Assembly (NCBI RefSeq): GCF_963677125.1 | Contig: NZ_OY781882.1 | Location: forward strand, 1,062,501-1,126,500 | Reading direction: 5' to 3' | Length of the DNA: 64,000 nucleotides | DNA from: an uncultured Desulfobacter sp. | Lineage (GTDB): Bacteria > Desulfobacterota > Desulfobacteria > Desulfobacterales > Desulfobacteraceae | Shown here: positions 7,923-16,492 of the stretch, in pieces | Numbering within the stretch: the first letter of the stretch is position 1 | Layout of the letters: every line of letters begins with the position of its first letter | Position numbers and translations under genes: made by a program | Notes under the pieces: generated by a model | What the model saw: the letters and a program-made list of their open reading frames with translations, nothing else | Told to the model about the DNA's origin: nothing | The model's database searches: none

Positions 7923-9901
7923 CACCAGAAACGTTTTTAAAAAAGTTTGGCTGCATTGCCAATGCTCCCGGCGGGGTCCAGCGGTTAAGGGAGATGATTC
8001 TGCAACTGGCTGTGATGGGGAAATTGGTGGCGCAGAATCCAGAGGATGAACCTGCGAGTGAGTTGTTGAAGCGGGTTGAGGTGGAGAAGAAGGAGCAAAT
8101 CAAAAACAGGCAATACAAGATCAATAAAAAAATAAGAAAAATTGGCCCCGATGTACCTTATAATATTCCTGATAGTTGGAGATGGGTAAGGTTTGCAGAT
8201 ATTTGCAAATTCTCTGCAGGAAGGACTCCAGCGCGTAAGGAAAGTAAATATTGGAATACCGGGGATTTTCCATGGTTTTCAATTGCAGACTTGCGTCAAG
8301 GAGAAACAATTGTCAATTGTAAAGAAACTGTGAGTGAAGAAGCTCAAAAAAAGATATTTAAAGTACCACCAGTGTCAAAGGGAACCTTATTAATGAGCTT
8401 CAAGCTTACCATCGGTAAAATATCTATAGCCGGAGTAGATTGTTTTCATAATGAAGCCATCATTTCCATCTATCCTTTTTTAAAGGAACTTCAATCTTAT
8501 TTGTTCCGTTGTTTGAATGGATTTGATTTAAACTCAGGAAATAAAAAAGCAATCAAAGGTGCAACCCTAAACCAAGATTCTATTTCAAACATTTTAATTG
8601 CTTTGCCCCCACTTGGGGAACAAAAACGCATTGTAGCCAAAGTCGATCAACTCATGGCCCTTTGCGACCGTTTAGAGACCCAACAGCAGAAACGGGCAAC
8701 CTTGGTAAAACAGGCCCGAATCTCAGCTCTTGATGACTTATCCAATGCCCAGGGTAAAAAGGCGTTACAAACCTCCTGGAAACGGGTGCAGACCCATCTA
8801 TCCATGCTCTTTGACCATCCCGATGATGTGGAGGATTTGAAAAAGTGCATCCTTCAGAATGCGGTGATGGGAAAACTTGTTCCCCAAAATCCGGAGGATG
8901 AACCGGCAAGCGATTTGTTGAAAAAAATTACAAAGGATATGGTTGCAACCCTTAAAAATAAACGTAGCTTTGCAAAGCTTAGGAAACCGGAATCCAAATA
9001 CTATACTCAGATGCCTAACGGTTGGGAACTGTTATTGATGGAAGACTTGTTAACTGGATCGGAGTCCGGTTGGAGTCCAAAGTGTAAGAATGTTCCACGA
9101 CAAAACGATCAGTGGGGGGTTCTTAAAGTGAGCGCAGTAACCTGGGGAGAATATAACCCAAACGAAAATAAATCCTTTCCACCAAGTTTGGAACCGCGAT
9201 TAGATTACGAAGTGACTTCGGGGAATTTTCTTTTGTCTCGTGCAAACACTGCAGAACTTGTCGCACGGAGTGTAATAGTTCCTCTCCAATCACCAAGTAA
9301 ATTGATGCTGAGTGATAAAATAGTGCGCCTAAACTTTCTTCGTGAAGATTTCAAAGAATGGGTAAATTATGTAAACAATTCGATAGTCTCCAGACAGTAT
9401 TACATTGAAAATGCTACAGGGACCAGCGACTCGATGAAGAATGTGTCTCGCCAGATTATTCATGAACTCCCAATTCCATTTCCACCTCTTTTAGAACAGA
9501 AACGCATAGTCAAAAAGATAAAATCGCTTCTAATCCTATGTAATCAACTCCAAAAACAGCTGGCTAAAGCCAAAACCATCGCAGAACAATTAGCCCAGTC
9601 CATAGTCGAAACCATCACCGGTCAATCCACGGAGAAAACAGAAAAGATGAAAGCACCCAAAAGCGAACTGGTTTCAAAGCTCAAACTGATCAAAAAGCCC
9701 GGCGCAAAAGTGGATGCCCCTTTAAGCGCCATTCTTGTGAAAAACAATGAGGAGCTTTCCGCCAAAACACTTTGGAATACATCCGGTCTTGCCATTGATG
9801 ATTTCTACCGGCAGTTGAAAATCGAAATGCTAAAAGGCTGGATTGCAGAACCGGAAAAGGCCCATGTCCGGATCATTGACGACCAGGGGACGGCCCAATG
9901 A
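7919..9901 (+). CDS. hsdS: type I restriction enzyme, S (specificity) subunit
   Basis: A 660-aa two-domain specificity subunit that chooses the split target sequence. Target-recognition domain 1 covers about 75-230 and ends with PPLGEQKRIVAKVDQL; domain 2 covers about 345-540 and ends with PPLLEQKRIVKKIKSL. Each is followed by a conserved helical spacer. The halves share the repeated opener VMGKLV(A/P)QNPEDEPAS, the internal duplication typical of HsdS. An extra ~95-residue tail (565-660), basic then helical with WNTSGLAIDDFYRQLK, is unusual and may be a winged-helix-like dock for the next gene product. It overlaps the following ATPase gene by four bases. Confidence 0.92.
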   Translation: MTPETFLKKFGCIANAPGGVQRLREMILQLAVMGKLVAQNPEDEPASELLKRVEVEKKEQIKNRQYKINKKIRKIGPDVPYNIPDSWRWVRFADICKFSAGRTPARKESKYWNTGDFPWFSIADLRQGETIVNCKETVSEEAQKKIFKVPPVSKGTLLMSFKLTIGKISIAGVDCFHNEAIISIYPFLKELQSYLFRCLNGFDLNSGNKKAIKGATLNQDSISNILIALPPLGEQKRIVAKVDQLMALCDRLETQQQKRATLVKQARISALDDLSNAQGKKALQTSWKRVQTHLSMLFDHPDDVEDLKKCILQNAVMGKLVPQNPEDEPASDLLKKITKDMVATLKNKRSFAKLRKPESKYYTQMPNGWELLLMEDLLTGSESGWSPKCKNVPRQNDQWGVLKVSAVTWGEYNPNENKSFPPSLEPRLDYEVTSGNFLLSRANTAELVARSVIVPLQSPSKLMLSDKIVRLNFLREDFKEWVNYVNNSIVSRQYYIENATGTSDSMKNVSRQIIHELPIPFPPLLEQKRIVKKIKSLLILCNQLQKQLAKAKTIAEQLAQSIVETITGQSTEKTEKMKAPKSELVSKLKLIKKPGAKVDAPLSAILVKNNEELSAKTLWNTSGLAIDDFYRQLKIEMLKGWIAEPEKAHVRIIDDQGTAQ

Positions 9902-11568
9902 AAATCCTTAACCTTCACATTGAGGCGTTTCGGAATTTAAAGGATTTTATCATTGATTTTACCCCGGAAGGCACAAATGCCGAAGGTGAGCCGGTCCAAT
10001 TCAACAGTCACGCCGTCATCGGGCAGAACGGCACGGGGAAATCCAATCTCATTGAAGCCATCATTATGATTTTCCGGGACCTGGACCTGAGAAACAAGCC
10101 GCCCTTTACATACACCCTTCAATATGAAATCCGGGGCCGGATTGTCGAAATCGAGGCCTTGGCCAATGAAACCCCGTCTGTCCGTGTGGACGGCAAAAAA
10201 AGCTCGGCCACAGCTGTGAGCAAGGATGAAAACGGGCTTTTGCCTAAAAATGTGTTTGCATATTATTCCGGAAAAAACGACCGGATCGAAGAGCTGTTTC
10301 ACCGGCATCAAAAAAAATTCTATGATGACCTGCTCAGCAATGAAACCATCCCTTTGCGCCGTCTTTTTCTTTGCCGGAATGTTCATTCCCAGTTTGTACT
10401 CCTGGCCTATCTGATCGATGATGATCCGGAAGTAAAACGGATTCTGGGAGACTTAGGTATCCAGGATCTGGAATCGGTGCTGTTTTCCCTGAAACGCCCT
10501 TATTGGTTTGGCAGCAATCCTTCCGAAGCGATCCTGAAAAACGGGGATAACCGTTTTTGGTATGCCCGCGGTAAAGTGCGAGATTTTCTTGATAAGCTCT
10601 GGCAATATGCCGTGGCTCCCATTGATTGCGAGGAGTCCCGGACCATAGATTTCAGGGACCGGAAAGAAAAATTTGAACTGCTCTACCTTTTTCTGCCCGA
10701 TGAAGACGCCCTGCACAGCCTTGCCGGATCATTTGAAGATGAAGCAATTCACGAACCATTACCGGTTATCTTTTTCAAATATCTTGAAAGCACCTACATC
10801 TCCGATTTGATTGACCAGGTCACCATCAAGGTTAAACACATCGACACAGATGGCGAGATCTGTTTTCGTGAACTCTCCGAAGGGGAACAGCAGCTGTTAA
10901 CCGTGCAGGGGCTCATGCGTCTGACCCGGGAAGAAGAAACCCTTTTTCTTCTGGATGAGCCGGACACCCATCTCAATCCAATATGGAAGCTTCGGTATTT
11001 TGATGATATCAAGCAGGTCATCGGTCAGGACGGTTCTTCCCAAATTCTCATTACAACCCATGATCCCTTGATGATCGGGAGTTTGAAAAAAGAACAGGTT
11101 CGGATTTTAAATAGGACTGATGATGCAATCGTCGCAGCGACTCCCATTAAAGACCCTCAAGGAATGGGAGTTTCGGGACTGTTAAAAAGTGACATGTTTG
11201 GTCTGAGATCCACCCTTGATCAGCCGACCCAGAAATTGTTGCACGACCGGAACCGTTTGATTGCCAAGGCCGGGAAAGAAACTCTTTCTCCAAGTGAAAA
11301 AGAACAATTGGAAAAATTGCGGGTACGCCTGGATGATCTTGGGTTCATGTATGAGAGTCGAGATCCCATGTATCAATTTTTTATTGAAAAAATGTACGAG
11401 GCTCGCCGCACGCCCATAGAAGAACTATTTTCCAACGCAGAACTGAAGGAACAGGAAGTCCTTGCTGAAAAGGTTTTAAAGGAGATGGTAAAAAAAGAGA
11501 AACAGAAAAGCATTTCAGATTTGGCGAAACAACTGGATGAAGAGGAGGGACCATGCGGAGAGTTGTAA
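9898..11568 (+). CDS. Septu-like AAA ATPase (PtuA-type)
   Basis: A 556-aa ABC/RecF-like ATPase. Walker A is GQNGTGKS (42-49), the ABC signature LSEGEQQ is at 326-332 and Walker B LLDEPDTHLN at about 351-360, followed by a switch histidine in ITTHDPLM. There is no TOPRIM domain, which separates it from OLD/GajA proteins. It overlaps a downstream HNH nuclease gene by 16 bases, the arrangement of Septu (PtuA/PtuB) and of the effector pair of some retrons. In Septu the ATPase holds and regulates the nuclease until phage attack. Here it also overlaps hsdS, so the pair is wired into the type I operon. Confidence 0.8.
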   Translation: MKILNLHIEAFRNLKDFIIDFTPEGTNAEGEPVQFNSHAVIGQNGTGKSNLIEAIIMIFRDLDLRNKPPFTYTLQYEIRGRIVEIEALANETPSVRVDGKKSSATAVSKDENGLLPKNVFAYYSGKNDRIEELFHRHQKKFYDDLLSNETIPLRRLFLCRNVHSQFVLLAYLIDDDPEVKRILGDLGIQDLESVLFSLKRPYWFGSNPSEAILKNGDNRFWYARGKVRDFLDKLWQYAVAPIDCEESRTIDFRDRKEKFELLYLFLPDEDALHSLAGSFEDEAIHEPLPVIFFKYLESTYISDLIDQVTIKVKHIDTDGEICFRELSEGEQQLLTVQGLMRLTREEETLFLLDEPDTHLNPIWKLRYFDDIKQVIGQDGSSQILITTHDPLMIGSLKKEQVRILNRTDDAIVAATPIKDPQGMGVSGLLKSDMFGLRSTLDQPTQKLLHDRNRLIAKAGKETLSPSEKEQLEKLRVRLDDLGFMYESRDPMYQFFIEKMYEARRTPIEELFSNAELKEQEVLAEKVLKEMVKKEKQKSISDLAKQLDEEEGPCGEL

Positions 11569-12368
11569 TCACAGGGACGCCTCCCCAAGACTGGGTTGAA
11601 AAAGCCAATGAAATAACAGAACAACTCAAACAGGCCCCAGATGCAGAAGCCCGGAAGAAAATTATTGAAGAAAATGATGGTTTCTGGAGAGATACGCGGA
11701 TTCGAGACTGGTTACTTGGGCAATTTAATAATAAATGTTGGTACACAGAAGCTTTGGAATCTGTGTCAGCATTTCATGTTGACCATTTTCGTCCCAAGGG
11801 CAGAATTACCAATATCGACAAATCCAAAGAAGACGGATATTGGTGGTTGACATTTCATTGGGAGAATTATGTCATCGCCGGCCAATTGATTAACACTAAA
11901 AAGAGTGACATTTTTCCACTTTTGGATTCACATCGCGCACATGTCAGTTGGAGTGCAGCCCAACTTGATACCGAAGCCATTGTGCTGATTGATCCAAAAA
12001 CCGATGAAGCAAGGCTAATTTCTTTTGAAATGGATGAAGAGGACAGCTGCATTGCCGTTCCGGCAGGTGGAATCGATGATGAGGACCTTTTTAGGGTTAA
12101 AAAGACCATCGAAATTCTTGGCCTGAATAGGCTTGTCCGTCTAAATCACAAACGAGGCTTAACCTGGCACAGCTGCGCAATGAAAATAGCAGATTATCAG
12201 GGGGCGGCGTCATGTTCAAAATTCAGACACCAGAAAATAGTGATACAAAAAATGGTTGTTGAGGATCTTAAAAAATTTATCGCTTATGAGGCAGAATTTT
12301 CTTCAGTAGCAGAGGCGTGTATCCGGAAGTGTGCCCCTGAGCCTCTTATTGCTCGCGTTTTTGAATAA
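11553..12368 (+). CDS. HNH endonuclease (PtuB-type, TIGR02646-like)
   Basis: A 271-aa HNH nuclease matching the family found as PtuB in Septu and in retron-associated operons. The core is HVDHFRPKGR (H75, D77, H78), followed by YWWLTFHWENY with N105. The CxYCE motif usual before the core reads CWYTE here, so one expected zinc-type cysteine is missing. It probably cuts DNA or RNA when released by the upstream ATPase. It is the last gene of the rightward restriction operon and ends 46 bp from the stop of the convergent relaxase gene. No strong terminator hairpin is visible between them. Confidence 0.8.
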   Translation: MRRVVITGTPPQDWVEKANEITEQLKQAPDAEARKKIIEENDGFWRDTRIRDWLLGQFNNKCWYTEALESVSAFHVDHFRPKGRITNIDKSKEDGYWWLTFHWENYVIAGQLINTKKSDIFPLLDSHRAHVSWSAAQLDTEAIVLIDPKTDEARLISFEMDEEDSCIAVPAGGIDDEDLFRVKKTIEILGLNRLVRLNHKRGLTWHSCAMKIADYQGAASCSKFRHQKIVIQKMVVEDLKKFIAYEAEFSSVAEACIRKCAPEPLIARVFE

Positions 12369-12414
12369 TATATTGAACTTTCAGCAAGATCCTTTATCAG
12401 CGACTCAATGAAAT

Positions 12415-13941
12415 TTACATTCCATAATCTTCACTATAAAAACGCTGGAAATTTTTATTAAATTTTATCCAATTATAATTACGTTTTTTTTGTTCCTGGA
12501 TATAAATTTTCCAAGCTTCTCTTTCTTTAGCGGATTTAAGTTTTTTCACCGGTTCAAATTTATACGGCTTTTCAATTGTATAACCGCCTTGGGACGGTTC
12601 AAATCTCCCTAAATTTTTTAGTCTTCCATCATTGCCCCATCGCAAGCTTTCAGGCTCTCGTCTATAAGCGCGTGCATCAAACGACAAAATATCCTCAACT
12701 TGTCCTGTTCCGTGATATGCCAAACGGCATTTGGACAATTTGCGCAAATTGTTTTTGGAGAGCGGGCCATGTTGGCTAAAACCGGGCTGCTTAAAGGTAC
12801 TTGAGTTTCGTTGTCTTCCAGTGTTTCTATTACCGGGCTGTTCGGTGTTTCTTCCATTGTTCATATCTCCTTTTTTGTGGCGTTCAAGGATAATGCCGTT
12901 TTTGGCAATTCGCATTCCGGTTTTAGAAAAAGGGATGCTTGAATTTTTTTTAGTCTTGCCGCCGATATCCGTTAAAACATAACCTGCTCCCCGGGGCTTG
13001 ACTTCAAGACCGATCCTGGCCAGTTCCCGATGGAAGTCTTGCCAGGTGTTAGATTTAATTGCCGCCTGGGCGATAAACTCTTTTGATTCTAAAACAAAGG
13101 TCTCAAAGGATTTCAGCCCAGTTTTAGTTTCAAAATCTTTGGCCTTGGCGTTTTCCCGTTTGGGCTCCCGTTGAAAAAATTCTTTGACCTCATAATCCCC
13201 GGCTGATTTTTCATAAGAACCAAACCGGTCCTGAAGTTTTTTCTTGGACAAATTTTTATCAAAATCGCTTAATTTTATATGATGCCCATCTTTTTGTTTG
13301 TGGCCGATTGCCGCCAGGATACAGCCATTCCCTCGCATTTGCACAGTTAAACCGTAAACGGCAAGTTCTTTGTGCAAGGACTGCCAATCCCTGGCATTGT
13401 CAAAGGCCTGTTTTACATCTGATTGCCGCTGCTTCACGTAATCGCTAAATTGCTGTTCAACACCAACATCGATTTTAAGCTTATATTTTTCCTCCAGGAG
13501 CCGGCACGTTTTATCCCGTTTATAATAATCGTAGAAAGGATCATGCCGGGTGTATTTTTCCTTGTGGATCATATTGTAAGCAACGTGCATGTGGGGATGA
13601 TCTGTGTTGATGTGTATTCCGCAGAGCCGTTGATGGTCTTCAAAGCCTAAAGCGGCCGCAAATTCTTTTTCAATGTCTTTAAAATCCTCCAGAGAAAGCT
13701 TTTTGAAATCTTCGGGATGAAAACTGACTACCATATGATAGGTTTTTTCTTTTTTTGTCCGGGTATTCATTGCCTGGGTGGCTTTAATTTCATCAATGGC
13801 CAGATCATAATCCTGCCCGGCATAACAGGCGGCTGTCCATTTTTCAAAGAGCTTTTCCCCTTCATGGCCTGCACCTATATACACCCCTAAACGCTTTATG
13901 TTGTCGTTTTTCGGCTCACATTGGATACGTTTCGATATCAT
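12415..13941 (-). CDS. traI: conjugative relaxase, MOBP (TraI/VirD2) type
   Basis: A 508-aa relaxase that nicks one strand at oriT and leads it into the recipient. The relaxase domain (about 1-150) carries the metal-binding histidine motif HINTDHPHMH (110-119); the nucleophile is an N-terminal Tyr (Y21, Y40 and Y45 are candidates). Two copies of a TraI-type repeat follow (W...LH.EL...GL...RG.G) near 185-235 and 302-350. The C-terminus is basic. It is the last gene of the leftward transfer operon, 89 bp after mobC. A small gene with its own ribosome site lies inside it in another frame (12618-12857). Confidence 0.92.
   Translation of the reverse strand: MISKRIQCEPKNDNIKRLGVYIGAGHEGEKLFEKWTAACYAGQDYDLAIDEIKATQAMNTRTKKEKTYHMVVSFHPEDFKKLSLEDFKDIEKEFAAALGFEDHQRLCGIHINTDHPHMHVAYNMIHKEKYTRHDPFYDYYKRDKTCRLLEEKYKLKIDVGVEQQFSDYVKQRQSDVKQAFDNARDWQSLHKELAVYGLTVQMRGNGCILAAIGHKQKDGHHIKLSDFDKNLSKKKLQDRFGSYEKSAGDYEVKEFFQREPKRENAKAKDFETKTGLKSFETFVLESKEFIAQAAIKSNTWQDFHRELARIGLEVKPRGAGYVLTDIGGKTKKNSSIPFSKTGMRIAKNGIILERHKKGDMNNGRNTEQPGNRNTGRQRNSSTFKQPGFSQHGPLSKNNLRKLSKCRLAYHGTGQVEDILSFDARAYRREPESLRWGNDGRLKNLGRFEPSQGGYTIEKPYKFEPVKKLKSAKEREAWKIYIQEQKKRNYNWIKFNKNFQRFYSEDYGM
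12618..12857 (-). CDS. small Cys-rich protein nested in the relaxase gene
   Basis: A 79-aa open frame inside the relaxase coding region, same strand, different frame. A Shine-Dalgarno AAGGAG sits nine bases before its ATG; relative to the relaxase-frame ATG just upstream the spacing would be only two bases, so the site suits this frame. The second half has a zinc-knuckle look: CANCPNAVW, then FCRLMH, then ACDG. I recall similar short CANCP...MH...CDG proteins near conjugation genes, but know no function. The overlapped relaxase segment (residues ~361-441) is low-complexity and basic, as expected where two frames share DNA. Confidence 0.6.
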   Translation of the reverse strand: MEETPNSPVIETLEDNETQVPLSSPVLANMARSPKTICANCPNAVWHITEQDKLRIFCRLMHALIDESLKACDGAMMED

Positions 13942-14030
13942 ATATTATATTTTAATGATGGTACTATGATCCACAATCATCAACAACAGCGGTGTTGTCC
14001 ACAGATATGGCGGTAAACAGGACGGCACCC
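13942..14030. promoter_or_regulatory. relaxase-mobC intergenic repeat, secondary oriT candidate
   Basis: This 89-bp gap holds a perfect 6-bp inverted repeat with a 4-nt centre (ACAACA 13983-13988, TGTTGT 13993-13998). On the minus strand the sequence CGTCCTGT lies nearby, one base away from the IncP/R64 nick consensus YATCCTGY. The repeat upstream of mobC at 14394-14438 is the stronger oriT candidate. Confidence 0.3.
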
Positions 14031-14372
14031 TTAGATCATATCCCGAATTTTAGAAATAACCGGCCTGAGCTGCCGCTGCCTGTCTTCAATGTCATGCAGC
14101 ACCTTTCGTATTTCTGAAGGCGGCACATTTTTAAACCCTTGGGCAAGATAATATTTAAACAGCCCCCCAAGTCTGCCAAGGTCGGCGTTCACTTTAAGCG
14201 CAGATAAAAAAGCTTCCTGGTCAAGCTTTGATTCTATCTTTTGGCCGGTTAAAATCCGGCGGATATATTCAGAGACAGAAAAGCCCGTCTGTTTGGCAAG
14301 AAGTTTGATCTGGTTATATTCTTTTTGCGTCACATAAGATTTGAGGGTTATTTCCCGTTTGTCTTTTTTCAT
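14031..14372 (-). CDS. mobC: MobC/TraJ-type relaxosome accessory protein
   Basis: A 113-aa DNA-binding protein of the relaxosome. Residues 5-45 form a ribbon-helix-helix (ITLKSYVTQKEYNQIKLLA... then FSVSEYIRRIL). The motif KVNADLGRLGGLFKYYL near 74-90 is the signature shared with IncP TraJ and MobC. It would bind the inverted repeat upstream and help TraI open oriT. It lies between trbM and the relaxase gene. The 18-bp inverted repeat immediately upstream (14394-14438) is its likely binding site and may also give autoregulation. Confidence 0.85.
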   Translation of the reverse strand: MKKDKREITLKSYVTQKEYNQIKLLAKQTGFSVSEYIRRILTGQKIESKLDQEAFLSALKVNADLGRLGGLFKYYLAQGFKNVPPSEIRKVLHDIEDRQRQLRPVISKIRDMI

Positions 14373-14393
14373 TGCTCCCCTGCATTTTTTTAT

Positions 14394-14438
14394 ACCATCA
14401 GGAATAACGGTTTTGCGGGTACCATTATCCCTGATGGT
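14394..14438. promoter_or_regulatory. 18-bp inverted repeat, likely oriT / MobC-binding site
   Basis: Arms ACCATCAGGAATAACGGT (14394-14411) and ACCATTATCCCTGATGGT (14421-14438) pair at 16 of 18 positions across a 9-nt spacer. Repeats of this size next to the MobC/TraJ gene mark oriT in IncP-type systems. It sits between the trbM stop and the mobC start. A transcription terminator is less likely because no T-tract follows the minus-strand stem directly. Confidence 0.5.
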
Positions 14439-14447
14439 GTTATCTGG

Positions 14448-15101
14448 TTAATTGGCCCATTCCCAATGGTTTTGTGATATTGCCTCCGCTATCTGGGCTT
14501 GTTCGTTTCTTGACTTGGCATAAATCACATAATATTCATTGCCGTCGTCATCTTTGACCTTTCGGCCTATATTGGAACCGATATAGACCGGTTGCGATTG
14601 TGAATATTGTGAGTAGGCGGTGTATTGATTGCTGTTCATGGCGGCATAATACTTCAAACAATATGCCGGTAATTCAGGGTCAACGGCCATTACTGTATAA
14701 CCGGAAGACTGATCAGAAATAGAGCTAAAATTTCGTCGTGTTAAAATGACCACTTTGACAAGATTTTTATTTAACTGTTCAACAGTACAGGCAGAACAAT
14801 TGTAATCAACGAGGACATTGATCAAGCTGGGCATCCCTTCTGCATTTGAATCAGGACATTTTTTCAAAAAAGATTTCCGGGCGTCCCTGGTGTCGGATAA
14901 TTTCTTTTTTTTGATGCTGAAAAAATAATTTAAAGCAGGGTCACATTCGTCCGGCCTGTCGCCCGAAGACAAGCATAAGATGGATTCACAAGCCAATTTC
15001 TGTTCATCTGTTAATTCATCATCTCCCCATGCCAGAGACGTTTCTCCTAAAAAAACTATCCAAAAAAGAAAAATCGTAATGGTTGCTGAAAACTTTTTCA
15101 T
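14448..15101 (-). CDS. trbM: TrbM-family conjugal transfer protein
   Basis: A 217-aa exported protein of the TrbM family (IncP Tra2). A signal peptide covers about 1-26 (hydrophobic FSATITIFLFWIVFLG, then Ala/Trp). The conserved block CLSSGDRPDECDPALNYFF (about 43-61) with several cysteines (e.g. CPDS, CSAC) implies disulfides in the periplasm. In IncP plasmids TrbM is encoded with the mating-pair genes but is not always essential. The start overlaps the end of trbB by four bases. Confidence 0.82.
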   Translation of the reverse strand: MKKFSATITIFLFWIVFLGETSLAWGDDELTDEQKLACESILCLSSGDRPDECDPALNYFFSIKKKKLSDTRDARKSFLKKCPDSNAEGMPSLINVLVDYNCSACTVEQLNKNLVKVVILTRRNFSSISDQSSGYTVMAVDPELPAYCLKYYAAMNSNQYTAYSQYSQSQPVYIGSNIGRKVKDDDGNEYYVIYAKSRNEQAQIAEAISQNHWEWAN

Positions 15102-16033
15102 TTTAAAATCCTTAATTTTTGTGTTTCCGATTGAAATCCATAATCGTTTCCTATTTCGGCGATGTCCTCTATCTTTCGGCCTTCTTTGGTCCGTTTGATA
15201 AAAATCACCAGATCAACCGCTTCCTGGATTAAATCATCCATGGGATTCGGCACAACTTCGGCAATCAACTGCTGCAGCCGGACCAGTCCCCCGGCACAGG
15301 AATTGGCATGAACGGTGCACACGCCACCCGGGTGACCGGTATTCCACGCCTTTAACAGGTCAAGGGCTTCACCGCCCCTTACTTCACCCACAACGATTCT
15401 GTCCGGCCGAAGCCGCATGGTGGCTTTGAGAAGATGCTGCATATTGGTGTTCCGGTTTGTGCGCAGCATCACCTTATTTTTTGACAGGCACTGCAGTTCG
15501 CTGGTGTCTTCGATAATGACAAGCCGTTCATCACCGGCAATATTTGCCAATTCTGCCAGAATCGCATTGGTCAGGGTTGTTTTGCCCGAACCCGTTCCGC
15601 CTACTACCAGGATGTTTTTTTTGTTTGCAATGGCATCGCAGATAATTTGCTGCTGATCCGGAGACATGATTCTGGAATGGACGTAATTATCCAGGGTAAA
15701 TATATTGATCGCCTTTTTGCGTATTGTGAACGTGGGATTGGCCACAACAGGCGGGAACAACCCTTCAAACCGGCTGCCGTCCAGGGGCAGCTCGCCTTCA
15801 ACAACGGGAGAATCCTTTGTAACGACGGCGCCGAGCATGGACGCAACCTGGCTCAGTATTCCGAAGGCAGATGATGCAGGAATGGCAGACACTTCCACCA
15901 TTCCCTTGTCAAACGTGTCGAGCCATAGCTTGCCGTCAGGATTGAGCATGACTTCAATCACGTTATCATCATCCAGGGCCTGGGTAACAATGGGGCCTAA
16001 ATTATGCTTCAAACTGTCCAAAACAACGCTCAT
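15098..16033 (-). CDS. trbB: VirB11/TrbB transfer ATPase
   Basis: A 311-aa hexameric secretion ATPase on the cytoplasmic face of the type IV apparatus. Walker A GGTGSGKT is at 145-152, followed by IIEDTSELQC (Asp box), MLRPDRIVVGEVRGGEALD and the His box GVCTVHANS, all typical of TrbB/VirB11. It powers pilus assembly and DNA transfer with TrbE and TraG. In IncP Tra2, trbB leads the operon; here it has moved behind traF. Confidence 0.94.
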   Translation of the reverse strand: MSVVLDSLKHNLGPIVTQALDDDNVIEVMLNPDGKLWLDTFDKGMVEVSAIPASSAFGILSQVASMLGAVVTKDSPVVEGELPLDGSRFEGLFPPVVANPTFTIRKKAINIFTLDNYVHSRIMSPDQQQIICDAIANKKNILVVGGTGSGKTTLTNAILAELANIAGDERLVIIEDTSELQCLSKNKVMLRTNRNTNMQHLLKATMRLRPDRIVVGEVRGGEALDLLKAWNTGHPGGVCTVHANSCAGGLVRLQQLIAEVVPNPMDDLIQEAVDLVIFIKRTKEGRKIEDIAEIGNDYGFQSETQKLRILK

Positions 16034-16054
16034 TTCTATTCCTTTCCGATATCC

Positions 16055-16492
16055 TTAAAAAACCAAAAGAGGAGTGATCGTATCAACTATTGAAGATTGA
16101 GGGACAAACCCGAGATACCGGCTATCCAGCGAGTATTTGGTGCCGCCGATTACAACGAATTGCTCAGAAGGTACGATGCCTGTTTTAGGGGAAAAAGGCG
16201 TGATCTCCCGGCCTTTACTGTCTGTATCCGAGGCCGGGGGCAATTGGTATGCCTGCCCTGGTAAAGCAGCCACACGTTTCATTAAAGGGGTGTTGTGAAC
16301 GTACTTTGATACAAGAGGCTGTTGGGCAGCGGTGGGATGAAAGGCCACATAAGAACCGTTGCCAATTGCCTGGGAGGTTTTTAAATATAAACCTCGGGGC
16401 AGACTGGCTGAAACATTGATATAACAGTATTGAGATACAAAAAAACAGACCGCAAACAAGAGACTGCAGGGCATCAAAATTTTATATTTCAT
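16055..16492 (-). CDS. traF: TraF-type conjugative signal peptidase
   Basis: A 145-aa S26-family peptidase like IncP TraF, which matures and cyclises the TrbC pilin. One N-terminal membrane helix (about 5-25) is followed by the catalytic serine in SASLPRGLYL and the lysine in MKRVAALPGQ. The C-terminal motif DSRYLGFVP is the conserved substrate-binding region. It overlaps the upstream traG by 11 bases, keeping the IncP traG-traF pairing. Its substrate is probably the product of 31021-31341. Confidence 0.88.
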   Translation of the reverse strand: MKYKILMPCSLLFAVCFFVSQYCYINVSASLPRGLYLKTSQAIGNGSYVAFHPTAAQQPLVSKYVHNTPLMKRVAALPGQAYQLPPASDTDSKGREITPFSPKTGIVPSEQFVVIGGTKYSLDSRYLGFVPQSSIVDTITPLLVF

